A DNA stretch of 64,000 bases, from assembly GCF_019801965.1 (NCBI RefSeq), contig NZ_JAHVIA010000001.1, positions 186,001 to 250,000 on the forward strand, written 5' to 3'. This DNA comes from Salipiger bermudensis. GTDB lineage: Bacteria > Pseudomonadota > Alphaproteobacteria > Rhodobacterales > Rhodobacteraceae. Shown here in pieces: positions 8,493-16,709 of this stretch. Position numbers and translations under genes: made by a program. A model generated the notes under the pieces. It saw nothing but the letters and a program-made list of their open reading frames with translations, had not been told where the DNA came from and made no database searches. Numbering within the stretch: position 1 is the stretch's first letter; every line of letters starts with the position of its first letter.

Positions 8493-8849
8493 ATGAGTGT
8501 CGATGAAGTCCGCCTGTCCCCGAGCGAGGCGATGCGCATGCTTTCTGAAGAGATCCGGCATCTGCATCACCGGCTGGCGCGTCTCGAACATGGCATCGAG
8601 CATGTCTATGCCTGTAACGGCGAACCGCTTGGCTCGGTCGCCGTGACGGCACTTCAGGAGCTCGACATGCTGGCGCAATCCACCGACGCGCTCGCCGCCT
8701 ATTCAGAGAAGCTCTCGCGCCGGCTCGAGGACCGCACTGAAATCGACCTGACCCGCGAGGTCTCCGCGATCCCTCTGCGGGCCCTCGGGCAACGGCTGAG
8801 CGGCATCACACATGACGATCTGACCGCGAACGCGCCCGAGCTCTTCTGA
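8493..8849 (+). CDS. Uncharacterised small protein inside the chemotaxis operon
   Basis: A 118-residue soluble protein, not recognised. It has no signal peptide or membrane segment. It looks all-helical, with a likely coiled-coil stretch SEEIRHLHHRLARLEHGIEHV near residues 18-40 and a second helical block with LAAYSEKLSRRLEDRTEID. It starts 1 bp after the second cheY stop and precedes cheB by about 120 bp, so it is almost certainly part of the chemotaxis system. It occupies the place where other alphaproteobacteria carry small accessory Che proteins (CheS/CheT types), but no homology to those could be shown by eye. Confidence 0.7.
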   Translation: MSVDEVRLSPSEAMRMLSEEIRHLHHRLARLEHGIEHVYACNGEPLGSVAVTALQELDMLAQSTDALAAYSEKLSRRLEDRTEIDLTREVSAIPLRALGQRLSGITHDDLTANAPELF

Positions 8850-8971
8850 CGGCGCGATCCCGCGCCCATCACATATAGGCCAGCAGCGCGGTCCCGCGCT
8901 GAAAGAGGGCGCCCAGCCCTCCCGACCGCAAACAAACCCGACGCGGGGTTCCGTTTTCGAAAGGGGATCCG

Positions 8972-10027
8972 ATGAATCCGATCTCGCTGATCATCGCCAT
9001 AGCCGACCGGACCCGCCGGCGTCGGGTCTCGCAAAGCATTGACGGATCACCGCTGGTCGAGATCGTCGCCGAGACGCCCGACCTCATGACCACCTTCGCC
9101 GAGGTCGAAGAGCGCCAGCCGATGGCCGTCATCATTGATGGCAGTCTTGCGCGGGCCGAAGAGTTCGAGGTGATGCGCGCGCTGTTCGCGGCGCTGGATG
9201 TCCGCTGGATCGTCATTTCAGACGAACCCGATAGCGGCAATCGGGTCGCATCCGCGCCCTGGGGGCGCAGCTCAGACCTGTTCGCGGTGCCGGCTGACAT
9301 CTCCGCCGAGCCGCTGATCGAGCGGCTGCGCAGCCTGACCCGCACCGCCCGCCGCGCCGGCCCCGCCGCCCTGCCGAGGACGCCCGCGCCAGCAAGGCCG
9401 GAGGAGGGGTTGAGCCGCCCCCGCAGCAACCGCTTCATCCTGATCGGCGCCTCCACCGGCGGGGTCGACGCCTTGCTCACCGTCTTGTCAAATTTTCCGG
9501 CGGATTGCCCGCCGACCTTCATCGTCCAGCATACCGGCGGCGGCTTCGGCGAAAGCCTGACCCGCCTGCTCGACCGGCAGTGCCGCGCTCAGGTCCGCCC
9601 GGCGCGCGACGGCGATCAAGTCACGCACGGCGAGATCGTCCTCGCCGCCGGCAGCCGGGCCCATATGCGCCTGGCCGGCGGCAAACCGATGCGCATCACC
9701 CTGCAGGCCGGCGGCCCCATTTCCGGACATATGCCCTCGGTTGACGCGATGTTTCAGTCCGCGGTCCCAGGAGCCAAGCGCGCCGTCGCCGCGCTTCTGA
9801 CCGGCATGGGCCGCGACGGGGCGGCAGGGCTGAAGGCGCTGCGCGAGGCCGGCGCCACGACCTTCGCGCAGGATGAAGCGACAAGCACGGTCTATGGCAT
9901 GCCGCGCGCGGCGATGGAGATCGGTGCCGCCCAGCGCGCCCTGCCCCTGCCCCGCATCGGGCCGGAGATCCTCGAGGCCTGCCAGACCGATGCCGCAGAG
10001 ATCAACCAAAGGACGGCGATGCGATGA
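8972..10027 (+). CDS. cheB: Chemoreceptor methylesterase/deamidase CheB with degenerate receiver
   Basis: 351 residues. The C-terminal methylesterase domain (about 153-345) has the catalytic triad Ser161 (IGASTGG), His187 (FIVQHTGG) and Asp282 (GMGRDG). The N-terminal 120 residues have receiver-like length and pattern, but only one pocket aspartate (IADR, Asp12) instead of an acidic pair. Asp56 in VIIDGS could be the acceptor, and the invariant Lys of the KP motif is replaced (AVPAD, Val107-Pro108). Regulation by CheA phosphorylation is therefore doubtful. It removes methyl groups from chemoreceptors. The stop overlaps the cheD start (ATGA). The ATG follows AAGGGGA about 6 nt upstream. Confidence 0.93.
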   Translation: MNPISLIIAIADRTRRRRVSQSIDGSPLVEIVAETPDLMTTFAEVEERQPMAVIIDGSLARAEEFEVMRALFAALDVRWIVISDEPDSGNRVASAPWGRSSDLFAVPADISAEPLIERLRSLTRTARRAGPAALPRTPAPARPEEGLSRPRSNRFILIGASTGGVDALLTVLSNFPADCPPTFIVQHTGGGFGESLTRLLDRQCRAQVRPARDGDQVTHGEIVLAAGSRAHMRLAGGKPMRITLQAGGPISGHMPSVDAMFQSAVPGAKRAVAALLTGMGRDGAAGLKALREAGATTFAQDEATSTVYGMPRAAMEIGAAQRALPLPRIGPEILEACQTDAAEINQRTAMR

Positions 10028-10545
10028 CCCCGGGTGAGAAATTGGTGAATGTTGTCCAAGGGGAGTATCACATCTCCTCCGAACCGGATTGCGTCATGTC
10101 CACCGTGCTGGGCAGCTGCGCGGCGGTCTGCCTGACGGACCCCTCGCAGGGCATCGGCGGCATGAACCACTTCCTGCTCCCGCATCGGGCCGGCCGCGCC
10201 GAAGATGTGCGCTACGGAGCCTACTCGATGGAGTTGCTGATCAACGGCATGCTCAAGCGCGGCGCGCGCAAGAACCGCATGGTCGCCAAGCTCTTCGGTG
10301 GTGCCAAGATGTTGAGCCACCTGCGGGACATCGGCGATTCCAACGTCGCCTTCGCACGCGAGTTCCTGCAGAACGAGGGCATCCCCATCGCCTCGGAAAG
10401 CACCGGCGGAAACGCCGCGCGGCGCATTCGCTTCTGGCCTGCAGATGGCCGGGTGAAGCAATTTGTCGTCCCCGGCGCGGTGGAACGTGTCGCCCCGCCA
10501 GCGCCTCCGCCGGCGCCTTCGGTCGGAGAAATCACGCTATTCTGA
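10024..10545 (+). CDS. cheD: Chemoreceptor glutamine deamidase CheD
   Basis: 173 residues. The CheD active site is visible: Cys32 in STVLGSCAAVCL and His49 in GGMNHFLLP, with the usual 17-residue spacing, and the family block GGAKML. It deamidates receptor glutamines to glutamates, creating methylation sites. A Pro/Ala-rich tail near 155-170 is variable. This is the last gene of the che operon; no clear terminator follows in the 290 bp before the next, convergent gene. Confidence 0.94.
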   Translation: MTPGEKLVNVVQGEYHISSEPDCVMSTVLGSCAAVCLTDPSQGIGGMNHFLLPHRAGRAEDVRYGAYSMELLINGMLKRGARKNRMVAKLFGGAKMLSHLRDIGDSNVAFAREFLQNEGIPIASESTGGNAARRIRFWPADGRVKQFVVPGAVERVAPPAPPPAPSVGEITLF

Positions 10546-10835
10546 GACGCGACCAACCTCCAAGCCCCCAACCAGACAGAGAGGAGGCATCGTGTTGCCC
10601 TTCGAGAGCCGCAGACACGGCAGATGGCCAGCGCAGGCCGCAGCGCCGCCCGCCAAAGCAGCTTGGAGACAAGAACCCAGCGGGCCGACAGCCTTCACGC
10701 AGCGTTTTGGTCCTGGCGCGCTGCGCGGACCGACACGACATGGCGTGCGCAGGCAGACCTGCGACAGCGCGCACGCCCATGACGATGCGTGCTGAGACGA
10801 ATGCGTCCGGCGCCGGGCGATGGCGCCCTCGCGCC

Positions 10836-11558
10836 TCAGATCGGATCGATTTCCTGGAACGCGTTGCGCAGCGCCTCGGACCAGGCGGCGCTCATGCGGG
10901 CGAAGCCCTCGTCATCGGCCTCGATCCGGCGGGTGCGGCCGATCTCGAAAGCGTCGGCCTCGATCACCGTGAAATCCAGCGGCATGCCGACGCTGAGATT
11001 CGAGCGCAGGGTCGAATCCATCGACAGCAGCACGGCCTTCTCGGCATCGGCGAGCGACGTTCCCGGCTCGATGACCCGGTCGAGGATCGGCTTGCCGTAT
11101 TTGTGCTCGCCGATCTGCAGGAACGGCGTGTCGGCGGTGGCCTCGATGAAATTGCCCTCGGGATAGATCAGGAACATGCGCATCGGGCCGCCCTTGCGCT
11201 GCCCGGCGACGATCATCGAGGCGGTGGCGTTCTGGCTCATCCGCTCCATCTTGGCGGAGACTTCCGAGGTCACGTCAGACAGGGTCGCGCCGACGATCTC
11301 GGCCACCTGCAGCATGGTCGGCGCGCGCAGGATCGAGCGTTCGTTGTCGGGCTCTTCGATGGCATCAGTGAGCCGCGCCATGGTGGTCTGGGTGATCGAC
11401 AGGGAACCGGCGGTCATGATGCCGATGGCGCGCTCGCCCGGCTGCTCGAACAGGAACATCTTGCGATAGGTCGCGATGTTGTCGAGACCGGCATTGGTGC
11501 GGGTGTCCGACAGCAGGACAATGCCCGCGTCGAGAAGCAATCCCACGCAATAGGTCAT
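10836..11558 (-). CDS. Anbu (ancestral beta subunit) proteasome-homologue peptidase
   Basis: 240 residues of the Ntn-hydrolase proteasome fold. The ATG at 11558 gives MTYCVG, so removal of Met exposes Thr as the nucleophile without a propeptide. Asp18 (LLSDTRTNAG) and Lys33 (ATYRKMFLF) supply the rest of the Thr-Asp-Lys catalytic set. AGTSLADAEKAVLLSMDST-like and NLSVGMP segments match the family. The Met at 11579 is rejected since it would bury the Thr. It lies 84 bp after a transglutaminase-like gene on the same strand, in the order typical of Anbu loci, and probably degrades or processes peptides made by the neighbouring ATP-grasp system. No ATPase partner is present. Confidence 0.88.
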   Translation of the reverse strand: MTYCVGLLLDAGIVLLSDTRTNAGLDNIATYRKMFLFEQPGERAIGIMTAGSLSITQTTMARLTDAIEEPDNERSILRAPTMLQVAEIVGATLSDVTSEVSAKMERMSQNATASMIVAGQRKGGPMRMFLIYPEGNFIEATADTPFLQIGEHKYGKPILDRVIEPGTSLADAEKAVLLSMDSTLRSNLSVGMPLDFTVIEADAFEIGRTRRIEADDEGFARMSAAWSEALRNAFQEIDPI

Positions 11559-11642
11559 GGCCGAATCCTCTTGGGGCACCGTGCCCCGACTGGCGTCTTA
11601 CTGCCGTTGCCCGGTTCGGGCAATGGCCGCGCGCCGGCGTGG

Positions 11643-12473
11643 TTACTGCTGTTGCTGCTGCCCGGTGGCGACCACCACCTCGACCTCGAGATGCTCTTCC
11701 GGCGTGCTGCCCTGCACCACGCCACGGATCGGTGCCGCGTCCTGCGCGTCATATCCCGACCCAAGGCGGATATAGCGCTCGTCCGGGCAGCAACGATTGG
11801 CTGCATCGAAGCCGACCCAGCCGAGTTCCGGCACGAAGAGCTCGGCCCAGGCGTGGCTGGCCTCGTGCTGCTGGCCGTCTTCATCCGCCTGCAGGTAGCC
11901 GGTGACGTAACGCGCCGGGATGCCGGCCGCATGGGCCACGGCGATCAGCGCGTGGGCGTGATCCTGGCACACGCCCTTGCCGCCCGAAAGCGCCTCGGCG
12001 GCGGTGGTGTGGGCCTTGGTCTCGCCCGGCGCGTATTCGATCGCCTCCGTCACCGCCTTGGCGAGCGCGTGGGCGCGGTCGAGATCGCTGGCGCCGGTCA
12101 TGCCCCCGAGCGCCGAGGCAGAGAGATCCTTGAGATCCTGATCCGGGCGCACCTGCCGGGTCGAGCGCAGGTAGAGCGAGGCCGGCCCCTTCTCACGGTG
12201 GTCGCGGAGCACCCCGAAGAGATCGACGGTCTCGACCTCGCCGATGACCTCGACGGTCAGCGTCTCGAGCGGGCCGCGCCAGCTCGCCAGCGCGGTGCGG
12301 TCGCCCGCCCCGTCGGTGAACTCGGCGCCGCGCATGGCACCTTCGGTCTTCACCTCCCAGGACAGAACCTTCTGCGAGGCGCAATCCGCCGGCCACAGCC
12401 GCAGCGATTGCACCACGCCGCGCACCGGATGGTCGAACTTGTAGCGGGTGGTATGTCTGACACTCAGTTTCAT
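11643..12473 (-). CDS. Transglutaminase-like cysteine protease of the Anbu/alpha-E/ATP-grasp cluster
   Basis: 276 residues. An N-terminal bacterial transglutaminase-associated beta domain (about 1-85, MKLSVRHTTRYKFDHPV) precedes the transglutaminase core with Cys169 (GGKGVCQDHAHA), His207 (EASHAWAEL) and Asp223 (GFDAANR). No signal peptide, so it should act in the cytoplasm. The protein ends in a short glutamine run. The ATG overlaps the stop of the upstream alpha-E gene (ATGA), making co-translation likely. Members of this family in such clusters are predicted peptidases or peptide ligases rather than classic protein cross-linkers. Confidence 0.9.
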   Translation of the reverse strand: MKLSVRHTTRYKFDHPVRGVVQSLRLWPADCASQKVLSWEVKTEGAMRGAEFTDGAGDRTALASWRGPLETLTVEVIGEVETVDLFGVLRDHREKGPASLYLRSTRQVRPDQDLKDLSASALGGMTGASDLDRAHALAKAVTEAIEYAPGETKAHTTAAEALSGGKGVCQDHAHALIAVAHAAGIPARYVTGYLQADEDGQQHEASHAWAELFVPELGWVGFDAANRCCPDERYIRLGSGYDAQDAAPIRGVVQGSTPEEHLEVEVVVATGQQQQQ

Positions 12474-13423
12474 GCCGGTATCCCGTGAAGATAGACGTCC
12501 TGAACCGTGGTCGCGAGCCCGGCGTTGCGGGCCATGAAGCGCCCGAGGAACTCGTGCAGGCCCTCGTCGAAGATGTCGTCGACGGTGATGTTGTGCAGAT
12601 CGTCGAGCAGCTGGTGCGCGGCGTCCTGCGCCCGCGAGCCGGTCTGGTAATTCGCCGCGATGTTGTCGAGGTGATCGCAGGTCCACTGCACGCAGGACAG
12701 CAGCGAACGCGGGAACTTGCGGTTGAGGATCAGCAGGTGGGCGATCTTCTGCGCGGTGATCTCGCCGGTATAGGTCCAGTTGAAGGCGCGCTGCGCGGTC
12801 ATCGATTGCAGGAGCAGCGCCCATTGGCTCTGGTCGAGCCCGGAGCCCACGTAGGACAGCGACGGCAGCAGCACGTAGTACTTCACGTCGATCAGACGCG
12901 CGGTGTTGTCGGCGCGCTCGATGGCGGTGCCGATGCCCATGAAGTCATAGCCGTCATTGCGCAGCTGCGTGGCCTGCAGGCAGCCCCGGACGAGATAGCA
13001 GGTGCGCATCGTCCAGTCTGTCAGCTCGCTGGTCATCAGCTTGCTGCGCTCGACGCGCTGCAGCTGCTTGAGCTCCTGGTAGGCGCCGTTGAGCGCGTCC
13101 CAGACCGGCGAGGTCAGCGCCGTGCGCACCACCCGGCCGTTCTCGCGCGCGGCGTTGATGCAGGACAGCACCGAGGACGGGTTGTCGGCATCGAAGAACA
13201 GGTAGGTCTCGATGTTGCGCTGGTTGGGCTCGCCATATTTGTCGAGGAAGGGCTCGAGCGCGCCCTTAGCCTGAAGCACGGCCTCCCAGTCGTTGCGATA
13301 GCCGCCCGAGGGATCGGGCAGCAGCGCGTTGCGGGCCCCCACCTCAAGCAGGCGGCCGGTGGTTTCGGCCCGCTCGAGATAACGGGCCATCCAGTAGAGG
13401 TGATCTGCGGTACGGCTCAGCAT
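12470..13423 (-). CDS. Alpha-E domain protein (DUF403)
   Basis: 317 residues, mostly helical, spanning one alpha-E domain. The start MLSRTADHLYWMARYLERAE is the family hallmark, and the C-terminal third contains the conserved HLLILNRKFPRSLLSCV block. The fold is known only as an all-alpha domain that accompanies circularly permuted ATP-grasp proteins and transglutaminases; its biochemical job is undefined. It starts 7 bp after the ATP-grasp stop and overlaps the transglutaminase gene, so the three form one translational unit. Confidence 0.9.
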   Translation of the reverse strand: MLSRTADHLYWMARYLERAETTGRLLEVGARNALLPDPSGGYRNDWEAVLQAKGALEPFLDKYGEPNQRNIETYLFFDADNPSSVLSCINAARENGRVVRTALTSPVWDALNGAYQELKQLQRVERSKLMTSELTDWTMRTCYLVRGCLQATQLRNDGYDFMGIGTAIERADNTARLIDVKYYVLLPSLSYVGSGLDQSQWALLLQSMTAQRAFNWTYTGEITAQKIAHLLILNRKFPRSLLSCVQWTCDHLDNIAANYQTGSRAQDAAHQLLDDLHNITVDDIFDEGLHEFLGRFMARNAGLATTVQDVYLHGIPA

Positions 13424-13430
13424 GGTCTTC

Positions 13431-14855
13431 TTACTCCGCCAGGACCCAGGTGTCTTTCACCCCGCCGCCCTGCGACGAGTTCACCACCAGCGACCCTTCG
13501 GTCAGTGCCACGCGGGTCAGCCCCCCGGGCACCAGTTCGATCTTTTCTCCCACGAGGCAGTAGGGTCGCAGGTCGACATGGCGCGGCGCGATCCCCTCCT
13601 CCACGAAGGTCGGACAGGCCGAGAGCGCCAGCGTCGGCTGCGCGATGTAGTTCTCGGGCTTGGCGCGGATCTTGGCCTCGAAGGCCTCGATGGTGGACTT
13701 GTCGGCCTTCGGCCCGACCAACATACCGTATCCGCCCGAGCCGTGCACCTCCTTCACCACCAGCTCCGGCAGGTGCTCGAGCACGTATTTGCAATCGTCC
13801 TTCTTGGCGCATTGCCATGTCGGCACGTTCTCGAGCACCGGCTCCTCGCCGAGGTAGAAGCGCACCATCTCGGGCACGTAGGTGTAGATCGCCTTGTCGT
13901 CGGCAACGCCCGCGCCCGGTGCCGAGCAGATCGTTACGCCGCCGGAGCGGTATACGTTCATCAGCCCCGGCACGCCCAGCATCGAGTCGGGGCGGAAGCA
14001 CAGCGGGTCGAGGAAGCTGTCGTCGATCCGGCGATAGATCACGTCGACCTTCTTGGGGCCCTCGGTGGTCTTCATCCAGACGAAATCGCCCTCGACGAAG
14101 AGATCCTGCCCCTCGACCAGCTCGACCCCCATGAGGTCGGCCAGGAAGGAGTGCTCATAATAGGCCGAGTTGAACTGGCCCGGCGTCAGGATGACGATAT
14201 TGGGCTCGTTCTGGCACTTCTTCGGCGCCACCGAGGCCAGCGTCTTTTTCAGCAGCCCGGCATAGCCGTCGACCGGCGCGATGCGGTTCTCCATGAAGAG
14301 CTGCGGGAACATGCGCATCATGATCTCGCGGTTCTGCAGCATGTAGCTGACGCCCGAGGGCGTGCGACAGTTGTCCTCGAGCACGTAGAACTGATCGGGG
14401 CCGGTACGCACGAGGTCGACGCCGACGATGTGGCTGAACACCCCGCCCGGCGGCATGAAGCCGATCGCCGCCTTCTCGTAGGCTTCGTTGTTGGTCACGA
14501 GATGCTCAGGGATGCGCCCGGCGCGGATGATCTCGCGGCGCCCGTAGACATCGCAGAGAAACGCGTTGAGCGCGGCGGCGCGCTGGCGGATGCCGCGGTC
14601 GAGCTTGCGCCATTCCGAGGCGGTCAGCACGCGCGGGAACATGTCGAACGGGATCAGCCGTTCCGGATCACCGCCCTCGCCATAGACCGCGAAGGTGATG
14701 CCGACGCGGCGGAACAGGTCCTCGGCTTCGGATTGTTTCAGGCTGCGGAGCTCGGAGGGCATCGACCGATACCACTGCTCGAGGCTCTGGTAGGCGGCGC
14801 GGACGTCCGCGCCGTTCATCATCTCGTTGAAGATCGGGGCTTGCTTGGCGCTCAT
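13431..14855 (-). CDS. Circularly permuted ATP-grasp protein (DUF404/DUF407 type)
   Basis: 474 residues typical of the circularly permuted ATP-grasp type 1 family. Landmarks include FNEMMNGADVRAAYQSLEQW at the start, IPFDMFPRVLTASEWRKLDRGI near 75, YVLEDNCRTPSGVSYMLQNR around 175, and the C-terminal KEVHGSGGYGMLVGP and HVDLRPYCLV. Such enzymes are predicted amide-bond ligases that activate a carboxylate with ATP; the substrate is unknown. The ATG at 14855 has GAAGGGAAG about 6 nt upstream and is preferred to a Met 11 codons earlier. It is the first gene of the four-gene Anbu cluster. Confidence 0.9.
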   Translation of the reverse strand: MSAKQAPIFNEMMNGADVRAAYQSLEQWYRSMPSELRSLKQSEAEDLFRRVGITFAVYGEGGDPERLIPFDMFPRVLTASEWRKLDRGIRQRAAALNAFLCDVYGRREIIRAGRIPEHLVTNNEAYEKAAIGFMPPGGVFSHIVGVDLVRTGPDQFYVLEDNCRTPSGVSYMLQNREIMMRMFPQLFMENRIAPVDGYAGLLKKTLASVAPKKCQNEPNIVILTPGQFNSAYYEHSFLADLMGVELVEGQDLFVEGDFVWMKTTEGPKKVDVIYRRIDDSFLDPLCFRPDSMLGVPGLMNVYRSGGVTICSAPGAGVADDKAIYTYVPEMVRFYLGEEPVLENVPTWQCAKKDDCKYVLEHLPELVVKEVHGSGGYGMLVGPKADKSTIEAFEAKIRAKPENYIAQPTLALSACPTFVEEGIAPRHVDLRPYCLVGEKIELVPGGLTRVALTEGSLVVNSSQGGGVKDTWVLAE

Positions 14856-15324
14856 TGTCTTCCCTTCGCTCTGCGCTTCAACGTCCAACTAATCTGCCGC
14901 AAGTGAAAGGCCTCAGGTAAAAAAATTTGTCCAGTTCGCCAATTCTCGCCCAATTCTTGAGCGCTGCCGGATTCGGCGTTTTGCATAGGATAACCACCTA
15001 AACGCATGGATCGGACCAAATTGCCGCAATTTTTCGCACCATTATTATGCAAACGCAGGAATTTTCGCCTACAAATTGCGCGCCACGCCGCGATCGGGAA
15101 ACACCGGGGCAAATTGACGTGGCGACCGGGGAACCCCCGGCTAAGCAGTTACCGCGCTCCAGACGGGGCGTGAACAACGGGGATGCCACGGCGGCAAGAG
15201 GCTCAAGCCCGACACCCGCCCTGGCTTACAAAAACGAAGCGGCGAGCAGTCAATTTCTGCTCCGCCCGGCAATGCGTCGGGCGGGTACGGGAGGATCGCG
15301 CCGCGTACAAGGGAAGTGACCTTA
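14856..15324. promoter_or_regulatory. 469-bp divergent control region between the ATP-grasp gene and urtA
   Basis: No open frame with a ribosome site was found. The left 200 bp are distinctly AT-richer than the surroundings, as expected for promoters. A candidate NtrC-type dyad lies at 15036-15050. GGGAAG is placed about 8 nt before the urtA ATG. No sigma-54 promoter (GG-N10-GC with flanking TGGCAC/TTGC) was convincingly seen. Confidence 0.5.
15036..15050. promoter_or_regulatory. Candidate NtrC-like dyad upstream of urtA
   Basis: GCACC-N5-TATGC matches the NtrC pattern GCACC-N5-GGTGC at 8 of 10 core positions. It lies about 275 bp upstream of the urea transporter start, a distance compatible with an enhancer-type site. 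Urea uptake is commonly under nitrogen control. The right half-site is poor, so this is tentative. Confidence 0.3.
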
Positions 15325-16614
15325 ATGATCAAGACATTGAAACTCTCGGGTGTGGCCGCTGCGGCCCTGATCGCCGCAGGCGCAGCCAACGCCCAGGACG
15401 TGGAATGCCCCATCAAGGTGGGCGTGCTGCACTCCCTGTCCGGCACCATGGCGATCTCGGAGACCACTCTGAAAGACACCATGCTGATGCTGATCGAAAA
15501 GCAGAACGCCGATGGCGGCCTGCTCGGCTGCGAGCTCGAAGCCGTGGTCAAGGATCCGGCCTCCGACTGGCCGCTCTTCGCCGAGAAGGCGCGCGAGCTG
15601 ATCTCGAACGACGAGGTCGACGTGACCTTCGGCTCCTGGACCTCGGCCAGCCGCAAGGCCGTGCTGCCGGTTCTCGAAGAGCTGAACGCGCTGTATTTCT
15701 ACCCGGTCCAGTACGAGGGCGAGGAGAGCTCGAAGAACGTGTTCTACACCGGCGCCGCCCCGAACCAGCAGGCGATCCCGGCCACCGACTATTTCCTCGA
15801 CGAACTCGGCGTCGAGAAGTTCGCCCTGCTCGGCACCGACTACGTCTACCCGCGCACCACGAACAACATCCTCGAGTCCTACCTGAAGTCGAAGGGCATC
15901 GCCGAGGAAGACATCTTCGTCAACTACACCCCCTTCGGTCACTCCGACTGGTCGACCATCGTCTCCGACGTCGTGGCGCTGGGTGAGGACGGCAAGCAGG
16001 TCGGCGTGATCTCGACGATCAACGGCGACGCCAACATCGGCTTCTACAAGGAACTCGCGGCGCAGGGCATCTCCGCCGACGACATCCCCGTCGTGGCCTT
16101 CTCGGTCGGTGAGGAAGAGCTCTCGGGCCTCGACACCTCGAACCTCGTCGGCCACCTCGCCGCGTGGAACTACTTCATGACCGCCGAGTCCGAAGCCAAT
16201 GACGAGTTCATCGCCGCATGGCACGAATTCATCGGCGACGAGGCCCGCGTGACCAACGACCCGATGGAAGCCCATTACATCGGCTTCAACATGTGGGTGA
16301 ACGCGGTCGAAGCGGCCGGCACCACCGATGTCGACGCGGTGCGCGAAGCGATGTGGGGCCAGGAGTTCCCGAACCTGACCGGCGGCACCGCCGTAATGGG
16401 CGTGAACCATCACCTCTCCAAGCCGGTGCTGATCGGCGAGATCCGTGCCGACGGCATGTTCGACATCATCTCCTCGACCGAGCCGGTCCCGGGCGATGCA
16501 TGGACCGACTACCTGCCGGAATCCGCTCCGCTCAAGTCGGACTGGAAGGAGCTCGAGTGCGGCATGTACAACACCGAGACCTCGACCTGCGTCCAGCTCA
16601 AGTCGAACTACTGA
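15325..16614 (+). CDS. urtA: Urea ABC transporter, periplasmic substrate-binding protein UrtA
   Basis: 429 residues. A Sec signal peptide (MIKTLKLSGVAAAALIAAGAANAQ) gives a mature protein starting near residue 26 with CPIKVGVLHSLSGTMAISE, the characteristic UrtA start within the Leu/Ile/Val-binding fold. Other family landmarks are PVQYEGEESSKNVFYTGA and TDYVYPRTTN. It binds urea (or short amides) in the periplasm and delivers it to UrtBC. The ATG at 15325 is selected because GGGAAG is about 8 nt upstream; a GTG nine bases earlier would be too close. It heads urtABCDE. Confidence 0.95.
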   Translation: MIKTLKLSGVAAAALIAAGAANAQDVECPIKVGVLHSLSGTMAISETTLKDTMLMLIEKQNADGGLLGCELEAVVKDPASDWPLFAEKARELISNDEVDVTFGSWTSASRKAVLPVLEELNALYFYPVQYEGEESSKNVFYTGAAPNQQAIPATDYFLDELGVEKFALLGTDYVYPRTTNNILESYLKSKGIAEEDIFVNYTPFGHSDWSTIVSDVVALGEDGKQVGVISTINGDANIGFYKELAAQGISADDIPVVAFSVGEEELSGLDTSNLVGHLAAWNYFMTAESEANDEFIAAWHEFIGDEARVTNDPMEAHYIGFNMWVNAVEAAGTTDVDAVREAMWGQEFPNLTGGTAVMGVNHHLSKPVLIGEIRADGMFDIISSTEPVPGDAWTDYLPESAPLKSDWKELECGMYNTETSTCVQLKSNY

Positions 16615-16709
16615 TCTGACGCTCTGACAGCGTTAGCGGCGGGCGCTCCTTCATGGCGCCCGCCGCCCGAGTTTCCTCGAATTTCCAAGACCTTTCGCAA
16701 AGGCTGCCC

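Noticed and set aside
10089-12488. 799-codon plus-strand frame over cheD, the Anbu gene and the transglutaminase gene
   Set aside because: It is antisense or out of frame to three well-supported genes and shows typical shadow composition.
15316-15324. GTG start nine bases upstream of the urtA ATG
   Set aside because: It would sit only about 2 nt from GGGA, whereas the ATG at 15325 has normal spacing and gives a standard signal peptide.
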